Source of the DNA: Silene noctiflora
Taxonomy: Eukaryota; Streptophyta; Magnoliopsida; Caryophyllales; Caryophyllaceae
Reading direction: 5' to 3'
DNA length: 38,650 bases
Assembly: GCA_009801015.1 (NCBI GenBank)
Contig: VHZZ01000828.1
Coordinates: 128,491 to 167,140 of the forward strand
In this document: piece after piece, positions 12,201 to 27,200 of the stretch
How positions within the stretch are numbered: the stretch's first letter is position 1
Layout of the letters: each line of letters begins with the position of its first letter
Translations under genes and position numbers: made by a program
Notes under the pieces: generated by a model
Told to the model about the DNA's origin: nothing
Database searches by the model: none
What the model saw: the letters and a program-made list of their open reading frames with translations, nothing else

Positions 12201-15200
12201 TCTATTTGTAGATTTAATTAATCCCTGCATATGTTAGAGAATGTACACTTATTACAGATACAGCAAAGAAGACCAAATATTAAAATACTAATCCTGATTT
12301 GAATAAAATGCCGAACTATATCACATTAGGAACAACTCTAGGAATACCAGGAGGGCACTGAAGGGTAATCCATTCTATTGAGATGTTAAATGAGAATTTG
12401 AAGTCACCCACTATAATAAAAAATGTGAGTGAATCTATTTACCAGCTCTAACATTAAAAATTTAGAAGAGCCTATTACAACAAAACAAGTAGGAATCTCA
12501 TTTTACTACCCTTTCAAAGTAGTTAAACAAGAAACGGTGAAAAATGAAATGAACACCCGATTCACGACACACACTTTCACTTACTTATAATAATAGAAAA
12601 CCCACTCATAAAAAAATAGTAGAAAATCCCAGAACATAGAAAGCAATGTGAGTGGCCCTTGTGACACAGAAGAAGACTAATATGTTGGCTGTAACAATTC
12701 ACACATTTCAGTTAAATTTATTATAAAAACTAAGGTTTATCCTAACTCCCAAGTAGTAAAAGATCTGCAAGTTACACATTAAATAAGTTCCTGGATCAAG
12801 CCAATTAATTTTTGATACTATTGTAACAAGTCAAAGCATACCACCAAACGTCAAAACTTCTTCTCAACTAAACTACCTTGTTGTTTCGGCTAATGCCAAA
12901 TGATGTAGCCAGAGACCGAAGAGTATCGCCCCCTGCCATGGAATCCAACTGATCTTCTGTCATATTTTCTGTATATTGAAAATTTGCCATCTGCTGTATC
13001 AACTCCTACAAGATGGAAATATGTAGAACTGAATATTAACAAAACTTCTTAACAATTCCTACAAGATGTCAATATGTTGAACTAAAATTCACACAGCTTA
13101 TAACCTACAACAACCAACCAAACACATGCATCAACCATTAGTATCAACAACACTACAACAGCGGCAATATTATCCAGTGTCTTTTTTGAAAACACAAAAA
13201 TATTGTTTCCTGATTACCCATCCATATTAATAATTATATTCGCGTCGACTGACATCCACATCGGAATAAAAGATTTATAAATAGTTTGCGAACCAATATC
13301 CTTTGTTCCAACGCATACCAGAGTCACATTGTAGTGACTTGGCTAAACTCCGCAAAAATTGACCCTTCAACATTCAAAGAGTAAGGTATAGTCGACCTAA
13401 TTTAACACTGTCCATGGGGAAATATTAACTCATAATTTCAATTGCAAGTATCTCATATATGAAACCAAAACGTGATAGAGAGTCATTATTTTCAAGAAAA
13501 AAGCAAGGAAGCGGTGCATGTGCAAACTTCTATCAGTATAAGTGGTTGCTTGTAACCAAAATTACTCCGTAAGATGATAACTTTCTCCATTCATTCCATT
13601 TCTATATGTTTGTTCAAAATTTGTGAAAACTTTAAACAACCATATGGAGAAAAAAATGAACTAAAGGAGAATAAGTTATCAAGTTCACTGACATGAAATG
13701 TGGTCAGCAAAAGATGTACTAAATCAAGTTATGTAGTCATTCACACTACCAGAATGTTAAATCCGAGATTGATCATCAGACCAATTAAGAAGAAATTGAT
13801 TGACAATAAAAGTTACCTGCAGTAGAATAAGTTCTGTTCCTTGACCCCTTTTCAAGTTGTTTATAAGATACTGAAAAAGACCCCTTAGCTCCATTGATGG
13901 GTACTTCTTGCACCTAAAAAAACACAATTGCTTTATGACTAAATGGAAAACATGACCAAGGAATAAGGTAACTCGCCAGAGTCAAATGTATGAATGGCAG
14001 ACTGCTAAGAAAACATAAAACAAGAGGCAAAGAGAAAATTTGATAATTTAAACCAAAGGTTTTAAGACTTCAAAAGCCAAATAAATTGATAGTGAACACA
14101 ATCCACTATACAGCATGACACATAATGTATTGCAGGCCAGTTCAGGTTGATGCAATATATAAACTCCACGTAAAAATTAATTTCTCATTAAATTACAGCG
14201 GTTGAATTAATAAACACTTACAATAATGAAAGACCAAAACATCAATTTCAGTTGATGATAAACTAGTACTTCATAAATATTGCCCAGATATTCAGCCAGA
14301 TAGATTATGGAGAAGAACTACAGCCGCATATCACCCAACGGTCATGTCTGAAGAATTTCCCAAAAGTATACAATTGTCCACAATTCACCAATCCACTTGC
14401 TCCACCAAAAAAGAAATTCCAATGGGACAATTTGATGTAGGCAGCAAAGGTGAATCTGACATAGCATCGCCCTAAGAATTTACAGGTATCAGGAAAAAAC
14501 GACACCTGAAAATCTTAGTTTTCACGGTTGTCCAATTCCAATGGGACCAACTCTTTATTGTTCCTATGCATTTGGATATAAGGTATGGGTTACAACATAC
14601 AAATAGCTCCATTAATGACGAATATTTGATGTAACAAAAATTGGTCCAAGTTAATATAAAGCTTCTCGATTATTGGGAAAGGCTGTGATCATCCAACCCT
14701 CGCGATTATTACAGGGGAAAGGCTGTATAGTTTGACCCTCTCTTTACCATACTTAAAGCGAGAGCCTCTTCAGAGGGACCGAGAAAATGATAATGAGATG
14801 AAATCCAAAGTCACAAATTCTCTTCAAGCAAACAAGTTACCACAGCATCTGCTGATTCAGAAAGACACCTCATTAAGGTGCCTTTAATATCTTCCCCCTC
14901 ACATTAAAGAAGTCCAAGAGCAGAGCTTTATGTCTATTGTAAACTTCAGAAACTCGTTTCTCTTTAAAACATAAAGCGTGGGAAAACCCTAGGGACTTTC
15001 TGTTAGTCAGCGCAGCAAAGGTACAAAAGCTACAAATGTGATCAAAATATCTAGTAGATCCACTAAGACATGAAGACACTGCTCACCAAAAATGCAAGAT
15101 AAACCACTTCAAAGGAAGCAAGACCTCCATAAGCATTTGCCTCCTTGCTGAATACTCCATTCAGTTGGAATAGTTACATTTGCAAGTGGCACAAAATCTT

Positions 15201-18200
15201 TATAGTAGAAAGTAGGATGGGTGAAAATGGCGCCTTATTTTGAAGTAGGTAGATGAGTAAATACTGTGAAACTCACTTTCTTTTGCAAGTTTTCTTTGTT
15301 CTTTTTTAATCGAGTTTCTATCCAACGAAAGGAAATGCAGTGAATTGGGTTGAGCGAGCTAGTAAGGAAAATTTGGAGAATCCAGCCAAATGGAGAACTT
15401 GAACTCAAGTCCAAAGATTTCTCATAATACCAAAATAAGAACCAAAGAGGACAAAAGACCCCAAATTACAAGACTTACAATCTTCATAACGAAACTACCG
15501 GTTTCATTAATAACTCTCACCCATAACCATGCACAATATAACGTCAGATAATACACAGACATGGCCCATCAACAGAACAAACCCCCATTAAGACAGCTAG
15601 TCTTTTTACCACAAAGGATTCAGGTAATGATTACATCAAAATCCAGAGAAAATTGCATCAGCACTAGGAGACAGTAGTCCATCAACCAACATAACAAAGC
15701 TCTTCAAAAATATATGCACCGACTCGCTACATAACACCAGAGAAGAGGAGACTTTAGTTCTGTCAGCCAATTATCATGTCTCCACATCAAGAATATGATT
15801 AAACCTTAACCATTCTGGGGAATCATGACCACCAAAACAACCAACCTGAGATCTAAGAAGATATCTCATTACCCAAAATTTTCCTACATCAATTAAACCG
15901 TCAACCAACCAATAACCAGTGAACATGTTTTGGCACCACGGACCATGACAGGCAAACCTTTCAAACCATGGACAATCTTAATAAAACCTTAGAAAGGTTA
16001 TCACTTATTAGCATACATACTAAGTTCGAACCAGGACATGCATGCTGCCAACTGATATAACTCCCACCATTATTGCCATTGCTGCCTAAAACACAACTTA
16101 CACAAACCAAATCTACTCCACCGGCGTCAAACTTCATCCATTCTACAGAACTAAGGACTCGGAAGATTTGATATATCAAAATATCCTCAGGTGTTTCACA
16201 AAAGTAGTGCAACAGAGTATTTCCCCTTTATCACATAGAGAACGGAAGAAGGCCACACTTCTGCCGAATGCCAACGGACATCTACAACCTTGACAAGTAA
16301 TTCAAACACCACTAAAAAAGAAATTCATCTTTCAAAACATGGCAAATCAAGTCTAGTTAACAAGACAGGATAAATAAAGAGATCAACAACATAACTCAGT
16401 GTTCTACAAGGTTTCTGCCTGTAACTGTAACTGTAACTGGACAAGGGGGGCATTCGGTCAATAATTGCATTCGGCTACTGCTACTTACAGAAGAAAAGGT
16501 GCGGAAAGTCCAATCTAATTAAACAGATTGCACCAAACAAGCAAATACGTGTCAATCAGGCACGGAAACTATCATAAAATAGCATTTTTTTAATCAAGAT
16601 GCAACAAATCCAACAACATTACCCCAATACCTCAAAGGTATCCCCCGCTTGGTGAGATAAGGAGGTAACATGTCCCGCACAAACATTACTCCAGTATAAA
16701 TAATGAAAATTATGTCGAGAGTTGCACTGACCAACCACTATTTCACAATACAGAAAGTGCTAAAAGTTTAGTGAGTCAACTAGCATCATATTCATACTAA
16801 AAAGAAAGCCTTTGACTTTGCTAAAAATGACAAAAACAAAAACAATAAAGTTCAAGGAAGTCAAAAACTTATTCAAGGACTTAAAAGGAAATAGGCCAGA
16901 GATTACTGATAAAGCATACATACAAATGTCCCCAAAATGAGGCCAAATATTGAAGCCAATCTGACAAGTTAAGCCCATCATCTTTTAGCTTTGAACGACC
17001 AGTATGTGACAACCGCTCTATCACTACATATTCCAGAACATCATACTCCATCTGCAAAAGAAGAACCAAAAACACAAATTGAGTATACATAATATCATAT
17101 GACAAACAATACAACTCACATCTTCACAGTAAAGATCAAAATTGACTAAATATGCAATTAACTTAACTCTCCCCAAAAAATCAAATTGTTAGCAAGTTTC
17201 TGTCAAAACTATTCTAAAAGGCGAAAGAAGTACTGTCTACATGGAAAAGAAGAATGAAAAAAGTTAGGTTGCCAAAGTTTGAAAGATGGTTCATTTGACT
17301 ATTTAGTGGTGTACATGGATTAAATGCATTATTCGTATTGTTGCCTCTTCATATCAAGAATTCAAGATTCGTCTTTTGAAGCTATTATATATTTTGATCA
17401 TATGCTTCATCCAAAACAAAACTTGACTTTCCTATTTTTTTTATAGATAAAATTATGCATGATAGTTGGATAGAGTAATTAATAATTATCCACTACTTGT
17501 CATCCCCATCGTGTCTTTTTGTGGAAGGGAGCCACCTCTATGATATCTTTTGTACATGAATGTCACTCTCTGTGTCCCTTAAATCAATATATTAAAAAAA
17601 TATATATTCTTAAAGGTAGCAGTTTCAAAAGAAAAATATATATATATAAGGTAGTAACTTCCGGGGGAAAAAAGCACTCTAAAGGGGTGTAATCAACATT
17701 TTTTCCTAAAATAAATCAAAATTACCGAGTATTTCACTCAGTAATTATATGAATATAATACGGAGTATGTAGTTAGATATTATTCCATTACAGTCATAAA
17801 TAGAGATTGTTAAGAACACAAATATAAAGAAATATAGCAACAACGAAAAAAAATCAAATAGAACTATAGAACGCAACTTTCCTAGTCGTTCGCAATTATA
17901 CACACCTGTGTTAGATATTTGAATGCATCCACAACAGGCGTGATCATATCCCTGTAGGCCTCGATCTGCAGAATATATACAACAGTCAGTCTTCAAAATA
18001 TTGGGAAAAAAAATGAGAGCACTTCTTACAGTATAGTAGAAATACCTGTTGAACAATTGTCCGAATAACAGTTAACGGGTTAGCATGAGCAAGCTTTGCA
18101 ACCATACGGCCAAGCTGTTTTAAGTTTTCTTTGGCAAGCCGCTTCAGGATCCGTCTTGTGTCCAGCTACAAATGCAAATACAAGAATAACATAAAGTTAT

Positions 18201-21200
18201 ACAATCAACAGGTCAGGAATGTGTCATTAATAGTAACCTACTTACCTTTGCTGTTTGTCTAGCTGCCAAAATCATAGGTATCCGCTCATCATCCTTTTCC
18301 CATTCGCCATATAGACGAAATCTCACCTGAGTAGATGATTTTCTTCAACCATTAACAACATGAATCTCACAAAAATGAAATGAAGACACGCCACCTAAAT
18401 AATTCGAACCTCATAGGGAAGAAGACTCAACACTTCCCAAATTTCCTGCCCGACGGCAGGATTTGCAGGCACCAACTGCAAAGAAGGAAGTAGACATGTT
18501 CCTAATGCTTCCTCGATCCTCGACCTAGCTTCTCTAAGATGCATCCGGGGGACAATATTAATGCCACCAACAGTTATAGGTTCGCCGTCCCCCTTCCTAA
18601 CTAGTTCAAGAGCTGAGAGGTAGTAAGCCTTCAAAACTCTGCAGACCTTCTCAAATGACCAAAAAAACATGTTCAGATAACGCAACAAGAAGGGGGCAAA
18701 AAAAGGTGTAATTAAAGCATTTTACCTTTTGAAGTAACAACGTATCACGGTATAGATAAGGTCCAGCGCTGGCAAGCATCTCAAAAAGCTCTTTAGATAG
18801 GAAAATAGGTGGCCAATTCGTCACAGGATCTGTTGAGTCCAAAGCTTCGCCACTTCTGGTTATTTGAGAATGCATTTTGCGGACAGTATCATAGGCAGAA
18901 GAGATTGAATTTTGAATAAGCCTGAAGCAAAATCAAAAATAAAAGCATGAATATGTAAATTCGAAATGTTCACCACGCCAAATCTGCATCAAACCCTTAG
19001 TCCCAAAACAACTTAGGCTCAACTAACATGAAGAATCATTTCACAATAGAGAAACCATTAGGAATCATCATTCAAGGGGGCAACACAAATTGAAGGTGGA
19101 AAGATGGATAATAAAAACAGGAGAGACAATAAACTACACAAGGCAAAATAAATGATAAATAAAAGGGTTATTTCATAAGAATAATCCATACTAAGGCTCC
19201 TCTTCTCGTATTAATCCAAGCTACAGTTGAACTGTGAAAACCCCAATCTTTGACATCATTTAACTTTTAGTAAACTGGTGAAAGGGCAACCTTGACAACG
19301 GGTTTCCTTTGAAAATTAACCTAATTAACTCGTGATATTTCCTCATTTTCACAAACCTTATTTCACCCAACATGTTATCTAGGTATCTAAGGCTTGTAAA
19401 TGGTTTCAAGCATAGGTAATTTCCTGATCACCATCACAACTTTCATTCTCCCCACTACAACTCCTCCCACCTCACCATCCATAGAAGCCATACGGTCCTA
19501 CCTAGGCCTATACCACCACTCAACAACCTCCAAAATCACCACCGTTAAAAACACCACCTCAACTCCACTGAACTCCGACAATTCTTCAAAACTAGTACTG
19601 CTCCGACGGCAGGGAAAGCGCAGTTGACGAGTAAGAAAGAAAGGAGACACTCAGGGGCATCACTTCTCTAATTCTAAACCCATTTTCAAACATTAAGTTT
19701 CAATTTTTTTTTTCAATTTCTATTACCAAATTCGACAGTTCCATTGTCACTCTTGTCTCGCAACTTCTCAATTGGTTTTTGGTCCAACCAAATAAACTCG
19801 GAAAAATCAAAATTCCAAACCCTAAAAATTCACNNAAAATCCCAATTCTTTTTAAAAATTATGTGAATCAAATTAAAATTTGGATTTGCTTTGGAATTCT
19901 GGGCTTAATTTGGTTGGAATTTCCGGGCTTGATTTTGGAAGAATTTGTTAGTTTATTAGTGTCGATTTTGCTGCATATACTAGAAGTTGAATATCTGGGT
20001 ATCTAAGGATTGTAAATGGTTTCAAGTTTAATGGCTGGTTCACATGGCTTTGTACATGGGCTTGACTTTGGAAGAATTTGTGGGTTTATTACCTGGCCAG
20101 ATATCAACGATTTGTATATAAATGTGATTATCAGTTGTCCAATCACATGGCTTTATTATGTTATCAAGTTAATCATATGATGATGATATTGTGCAGAGAG
20201 TTGGGAAAATGTTGCAGAAGATTAAGAAAGGAAAAAAATGAGAAACCAAAAAATTAAGAGATAATTAAGACAGAAAAAGGAAGAATAAGAGAAAATAAGA
20301 TGATTAAGAAGATGAAGAAGGAAGAAATAAAAGAGAAGAAGAAAATATAAACGACCAGGAACAAAAAAAAATACAAAAAAAAAAAACAATGATATGTTGA
20401 TAAACCGGTTACAAGAGGTAAATAATGCTCTGAGTTTACTAAAAGTTAAATGGTGTCAAAGATTGGGTTATTCCCAGTTAAACTGTAGTTTGGATTAATA
20501 TAAGAAGAGACGCCTTAGTATGGACTATTCCTATGAAATAACCCTAAATAAAAAAGGGATATTCCCCTGTCATTTTCAACTTTAATCTAGACTTTCCTGC
20601 ACTTTCAGAATTTAAATGAGCTAAACCTAAAGAACTGCTAAATTCAGGGATTCACCAAATAGTTGTTCTTGAACAACTAAAAACGAGACCCATGTTCCAA
20701 GACACCAATATTGAATGGAAGAATCTTGGAGATAAGACAACCAAAACATCTTCATAGCTAGAATTCCAGAACAACTAAGACTAAAGAAGATTCAAACTTG
20801 ACTAGATAGAACTTGTAAGCCCAACTCCATGAGAGAAACTATGGGCTAACCACCATAAACGTCAATTGTCAACACCATATACTTCAATTGAAGAACCTTT
20901 TATCTTATACCTGTAGCATCTTATGTCAATAGGTTGTCAATATTTTTGTACACACTATATTCTGTATATATATTTCATTAATGACAATTACCCAGTTAGG
21001 GGATAACAAAGTTACACCTTTATCATCTATGTAAGCTTCATTCAGAACCAAATGCACTCTTCAACATCTCATTGGAGGCTTCGAGCTTTCGAGGGAATGG
21101 AGGAATTACAACTTACCTAATGCACTCTTCAACATATCCAGTATCCACTAATAACAGAAATTTAAAATGGAGGAATTACAACTTACCTGAACAATCCACC

Positions 21201-24200
21201 GCAAATTTGATGATTCGCTACTGGAGTAAGAGGTGAGAGACGCTCAAACAATATATATGCATGATTCCTGGAAAGATAGCGCAAATAGAAAACATAAACA
21301 AATTTAGAGAATGTAAGCACATTCGTCAAAAAGAAAACGGGTACAAAACTACGTGTTACCAGAACATATATCGATATATTCATTATAAGAAAAGGTGGTT
21401 CTCCTAAACATCATTTATATTCAAACCAAAATAAGCACTATTTTAGCTTAATCTTTATCAACTTCTAGTTAAATGTTCTTCACAGACAAGCACATTCAGG
21501 GTTCAGAAATGCATCATCGCAGCTGCATCACGACTGCTACATACAGGAATTGGGTTATTACACGTCTATTCTACAGCAGTATGGCCCGACAGCCGAGATC
21601 AATGCACGACTACTGATCCCTTGATAACGAGTGGAAATGAATTTTATTATCATGGACGCATCATATGCTTATCGCTTTAGTTTAAGTCACAAATCACTTC
21701 AGTGTTCCAAGATCAATAATAATAAATATAATAATTGTATAATATGTATGGCAATTTCAGGAGAATGAAAAAAAAAATTAAAAAAAAAAGGTTGGATAAT
21801 ATGGACAAAGGACATAATTACCCACATATTTAGTGTATATGGGTGTGACCTATATGATATCTTTCTGTACATGGGTGTCACCTCTTGGTGCCCTTGATTA
21901 ATATAATATCTTAATTATCAAGAAAAAAGTTACCTGTCGTCAATCTAATAAGCATTTTCAGCCAAAGGAATCCATACTCGTCATTCATCTAAAGTCGTGT
22001 GCTCATTAATGTAACAGTAGTCTGGTGTATTTCAAGTTGCATATGAGCCAAACGTACACAGATTCGAGGTCAAGGTCGAGGTATGGTCAGCTTATGGTTA
22101 AGTACAGGAAATCACCTTTCAATAGCACTTTAAATTTGAAATTTAAATGACTATTCATCCTACACGGCAATTACTTTTATAGTTGCATTTGATAATAGTG
22201 TAGGCCGGAACTGGAACATTTTTTATTTGTAAATAAGATTACTCATGATAGTTTTACGCATAATTTTATAGCTTTTGTCCTGTATATGTACGTCGCCTCT
22301 TGGAGGTCATAGATACCCTAGCATACTTGTCAGAAAACAATGTTGATAACAGAAAAGCAGTAAGATTTGAGTTCTAACTGAACTTAACAAAAAAAACAAG
22401 ATCATTAAACCGCTAGGCTAGTCCAAAAATTAGAAGAACACTATGATTAAACCGCTAGCCTTTTTTTTTTATGTTATTTCGCACCTTGTACAAAACTTTT
22501 TTTTTTTTATAAAGTACTCCCTCCGTCTCACCCATTTCTTTACATTTACGTTTTGGCACTATTCATGAGCGGAGAGATTTTACACTATAATTTCTAATAT
22601 ATAACAAAAAATATGGTCATGTGAGATCTTTTTTTAATCGTCTTAATGAGTACTTTAAAAATATCAAATTTTTAATAATATGTAAATAAAGATATGAACA
22701 AAACAAAATGTACATCGGCAAATGTGAAAAAGTAAACGTGAAGAAATGGGTGAGACGGAGGAAGTATAAATGACTTGTTTTTTGCTTCGATTTTAATAAA
22801 AGTCGTACGAAAATTATCTTATAAAAAGGTCTTATCCCATGTATTTTTGCAAAATGTGACCACTTTTCGGTTAATAATGACTAGTTTTGGGTAAATAGTA
22901 ATTATCTTATGCGACTGGTCACTATTTAAAAAATAATTGCACATGAGACGGTCACACAAGAGAATTTGTGAAAATCGTAACTTTTTCAAAACTCGTCAAT
23001 ACTATAAAACGGGTATGAATTTATTGTTAACTTAGCTTAACTTTTCTGAACTTAATTTTGTTGAACTTAACTTAACTTATTTTTGCTTAACTTTTCTGAA
23101 CTTAACTTATTTTTGCTGAATTAACTTAAATTAAGTAAAGAAAAGTCCAAAAGAACAGGGCCTTATTCTAAGAGAATATGTCTATATTGTTCCATTTTAT
23201 TTGAAACTTCTAAAGAGATAAGTTCAAGTTCATGCAAGAGCACACACATATTTCATAGCAAACATAAAAAACAAGGACAAATTTCCAGCGACGAAGTCAA
23301 TCAATCACATACCAATCATCCACAAAAAGAAAGCCCGTGAGCAAGCCCAATGGCTGGCTGCTCTCTAGCTCTAACGAAAGCTCAATGACAGCTTGATTTT
23401 CCATATCCAAAGCGCCGTACAGATCTACGGTAACATCTCCTGGTTTTTCATCTTCCATAAGATCCTTTCCGGTTGCAGCGAGATTTATTTTACCGATCTT
23501 GGTAGCCTGATGAACCGCCAAAAGCATTCAAATCAAAAATATCCGCAAAAATACTGGTCGACAAAATAGAAACTACTCTTTTTACGGAGGCGTCTACGCT
23601 TTTATATCATGAAAGGCGCTCCAGTTTGAAGAAGTATACCAACTTAATACCCGTGCCAAAGTTACTAAAAAGTCCTAGAGGCTTCCTTGCTCTGTGCATT
23701 GCACATTTGCACCCATAAAACTGGATTTCTTATATACAAAGGTTTCAGAAACATAGATGCCTTTCTTCAGGCTAAACTTCGTGAACTACAGCAAGAAACT
23801 AAGATCTTGATTGTTAACATCTCAAAGCAACAAAATCCCACGTGTTACTTAGGCAGTTAGGCCTCCGATATTAGTAAGATACTGAGACAACACAAGAATT
23901 GGAAACGGTCAATTCAACAATGGCAGGCATCAACATTCAATGGCAATTAATTCATCAGCTACATGAGGAAAACTCTGGGAAGTGATCACCAGCACATCAT
24001 CTGTTGCTTCAATTAATCTAATTCAAACAATACTGATCCTACAAAGCTATTATGAGATATTGCTTCAAAAGTTCCCCCATCGTAAGATTGTTATTAATAT
24101 AGGTGGTGCTTCAGCACCAAAGTCAAAATTAAAGAAGCTATCATGTAGGTAGTAGCATCAAGTTTCTTATGCAAACATGATAATTTCTCTTGCCAAAAAC

Positions 24201-27200
24201 AAGCTGAAAACAAGAAACATGCTGAGATATAGTAGATATAGTAGTGACTAACACTGTCACATTGGAGTGACTAACCTCATCGAGACGCCTAGTAGATATA
24301 GTAGTGAAGTTCTCAAATGCTTCCTCGTCCTTTGGGAGCAAATGTGCATATCTGAAAAATGTTACCATCATTCAATTTTAGTTACACAGTCCATTGGTAC
24401 TATATTAGAGAGCATAAAAAATGACATTAGACAGTATTAAGAAGAATAAGAATTACCCTCGATGTTCCATTCAAAATAAGAAAGGTAATTGTCTGATTAA
24501 ATTGACGATTTCATAGAAAATGACCATTTGAACATAGCCAAAACTAAGTTGCTAGCAAAACCACATAAAAAATAAGATCACAAAAGCACCACTCACATGT
24601 TATCGAGCTCAACAAAATCTTGCTTGATAAGCAAAGCAGCAAGTCTGTACAACCCTATTGGTACAGGAGTTTGAACTTCCATGCGCTGGTGGTACTGGAA
24701 CTTGAACCCTAGGATTTGAGAAGCATGCGACTGCCAAAAAAAATGTAGGTAGAATATAGCAATATGAATGCAATCACAAACCTATATTAACAACGGTAAA
24801 TATTGATAAGTTAGTCATACCTTCGAGAAAATAGGGATCAAGTCCAAGAAAAGATTATTACGAGGTTGCATTTCAAAACACTCTAAGACCTGAAAAGAAT
24901 TACAATGCTTCAATATATGCAAATGAATACATTGAATACAGAGCCCAAGTAAAAGAAGAAAAGGAATTAGGAAGAGCAAATTATAAGGACTTACAATATC
25001 AAACACGCGATTTGGATCCAAGTCGAAGTGCCCAATTAAAGACTGCAGCAGTTAAAAAAAATTTAAAAGCAGAAAAACTTTTAGTGAGACGCAAAATTGT
25101 ATAGAAGAGGTAAAGAATATCGAACCTTAATAGTGCCAATTATTGTTGATGATGAGTGAGAAGGCCCAGAACCCTCACAAAGAAGGGTCACCTGCAAACG
25201 AGGCAACGATGAGAATTGGATGGAGTTATCATGCTTTTTTCCTGTCACGCCCAAAACTGTATATATGACCATGTACTACATCTTAATCAACAACACTCGT
25301 CAAGCAAACTGTTTTGCATTTTAATGAAGAAATTTCATGTGTGACAAACACGAGTAAAAAAAAACCATGATTTTGTGTAAGAGGAGGCACGAGATGAATA
25401 GAATACAATGTCATGAGATTCGGCTTGTGAGATACTATCTTACATACACAAATCTTCACCACTAGGACAAGACTTCATTGATTGAGCAAAAATTACATCA
25501 GGATTCAAGTATTAGCAAAAACAAATTACAACAGCCACGCAACATCATTGTGAGGCCTCAAAGGCACTAGCATATGTCACAATAAGGGGAGAAGGATGTG
25601 GGCAGAGAAGACTTAGTTGCACAGACAATAAGAAGTCTATAAGTGGACAGGGAAGTACTTGACAATATAAGATAAGAAAATAGTGTACTAAGCTCTTGCC
25701 CTTTAATCCATCATATACCAACATGGCTGACCTACGCATGGAGAAGGGTGACGTGATTTAAAAGTGAAGGTAACTTGGTCATTTATCACAAAACTAGTTT
25801 CCTAATAGGGAAATGGGAAGGTCTTTGTGAAAATCCCAAAGATGGAAAATGGGAACGTCTTTGTGAAACGGATGGAGTAATATATACTCCTATATTAAGT
25901 TTCATTGACGAAGTGACACCCGTGTATAGAAAGACATCATAGAGTTGAAGCCCAACTTAAAAAAGCCACCACGGTGGTGATATCCATTTACAAAAGACGT
26001 GGAAGTGACGCCCATATACAAAATGAGAGATGGGATACTCTCAAGTATAGCGCCCCCGAGTGATTTTATCTATAAGAAGGAGAAAAGACCCTGATTTGGG
26101 TGAGGCATATGGCTCTAAATATATATAATTACTTCAAAAATAACCTAACTCACTCATGATGTGAAGAGGCAACAACATCAAAAATATGATGGTTGTATTA
26201 AATCCTGTTTCCGGCACTGTTTCTTATTGATTTACGAATAAACGTGTTATTTCTCTTGCCCTTAAATGACTTATGATAGGTTGTGCTCTTGTGGCTGTGG
26301 CAATCTGATGTATAGTTGTCTATGGATTCTGAACCACCCACATTACGTCTGGGAGTAACAACAAGCACACCGATTAAAAGACAGAACAAGTAAAATAGAA
26401 AAGAAAGAGCAGCTAATTCATTTACCAGCTTGGCATAACCTTCACTTTCTTCCCGTAGAAGATTAAACTTCGTCTGCTGGTAGAGTAGACGGGTATTTAC
26501 TCTGACCTGAAACAAAGAGATACACTAGATTAACATGTGAAGTTGCTTACACACAAAAGTTGAATTCAAGAAAATGAGATAGCCCAGCTAATATCACCAC
26601 ATCAAAGTTCAAATTCTAATTACATCAATATAGGAGGAATCCCTAATAAACGAGGGGATTGAAATCGAGGGTTTTACCAACTAGTTCATGTTTTTTATTA
26701 ATCAGAAAGCTTCTAGCTGACAAGAATTTTTTTTCTTGCTATAGCATATCATTAAGTGGAAATTTTTATACTACTATTTAAGAACTTCATGATTTTTCTT
26801 TTTATCTAAGCATTTGAATGAAAGAGATCCCGTATATTATACGTCAAAACATAACTTTTCTACGGGATGGCAAGCAGCATAACAAATTTCAGTAGTACAG
26901 TTACGTTTTGTAAATGGGCATCACTCTTGGTGTCTATTTATATTTTGAACATGGTCGTCACCCCAAAGATGTCCTCTATGAAACCTTAGCTTATCAAAAA
27001 GAATGACTACAATTATAATCAACCATATTCCGAAACCAAAAAAGAATATTTACCTCTTTATAGTACCTTTGATAATTAGAATAAAAATCTGGAAGAAATT
27101 AGCAGCATAACTATCAGCACAAATTGAAGAAAAGGACATACAAGACAGCATACCTCTTTAGATTTTAGCTCTTGAGCCTTTATCTTGACCATTTCACACT

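Larger units (their letters stand above)
21268..23312 (-). other. THO2 intron 12, repeat-rich
   Basis: Donor GATTG|GTATGT, acceptor CTTTCCAG|GAATCA. It holds two copies of the dispersed retroposon-like repeat, a Stowaway MITE (22517-22764), a second palindromic MITE-like segment (about 22811-22980), and AACTTAACTT-type low-complexity sequence near 23025-23140. Confidence 0.75.

Noticed and set aside
16420-16440. TGTAAC hexamer run
   Set aside because: Only about three units, too short to call a notable repeat on its own.
19400-19627. Threonine/serine-rich plus-strand open frame inside the Mutator-like element
   Set aside because: No recognisable transposase or captured domain; short and of biased composition.
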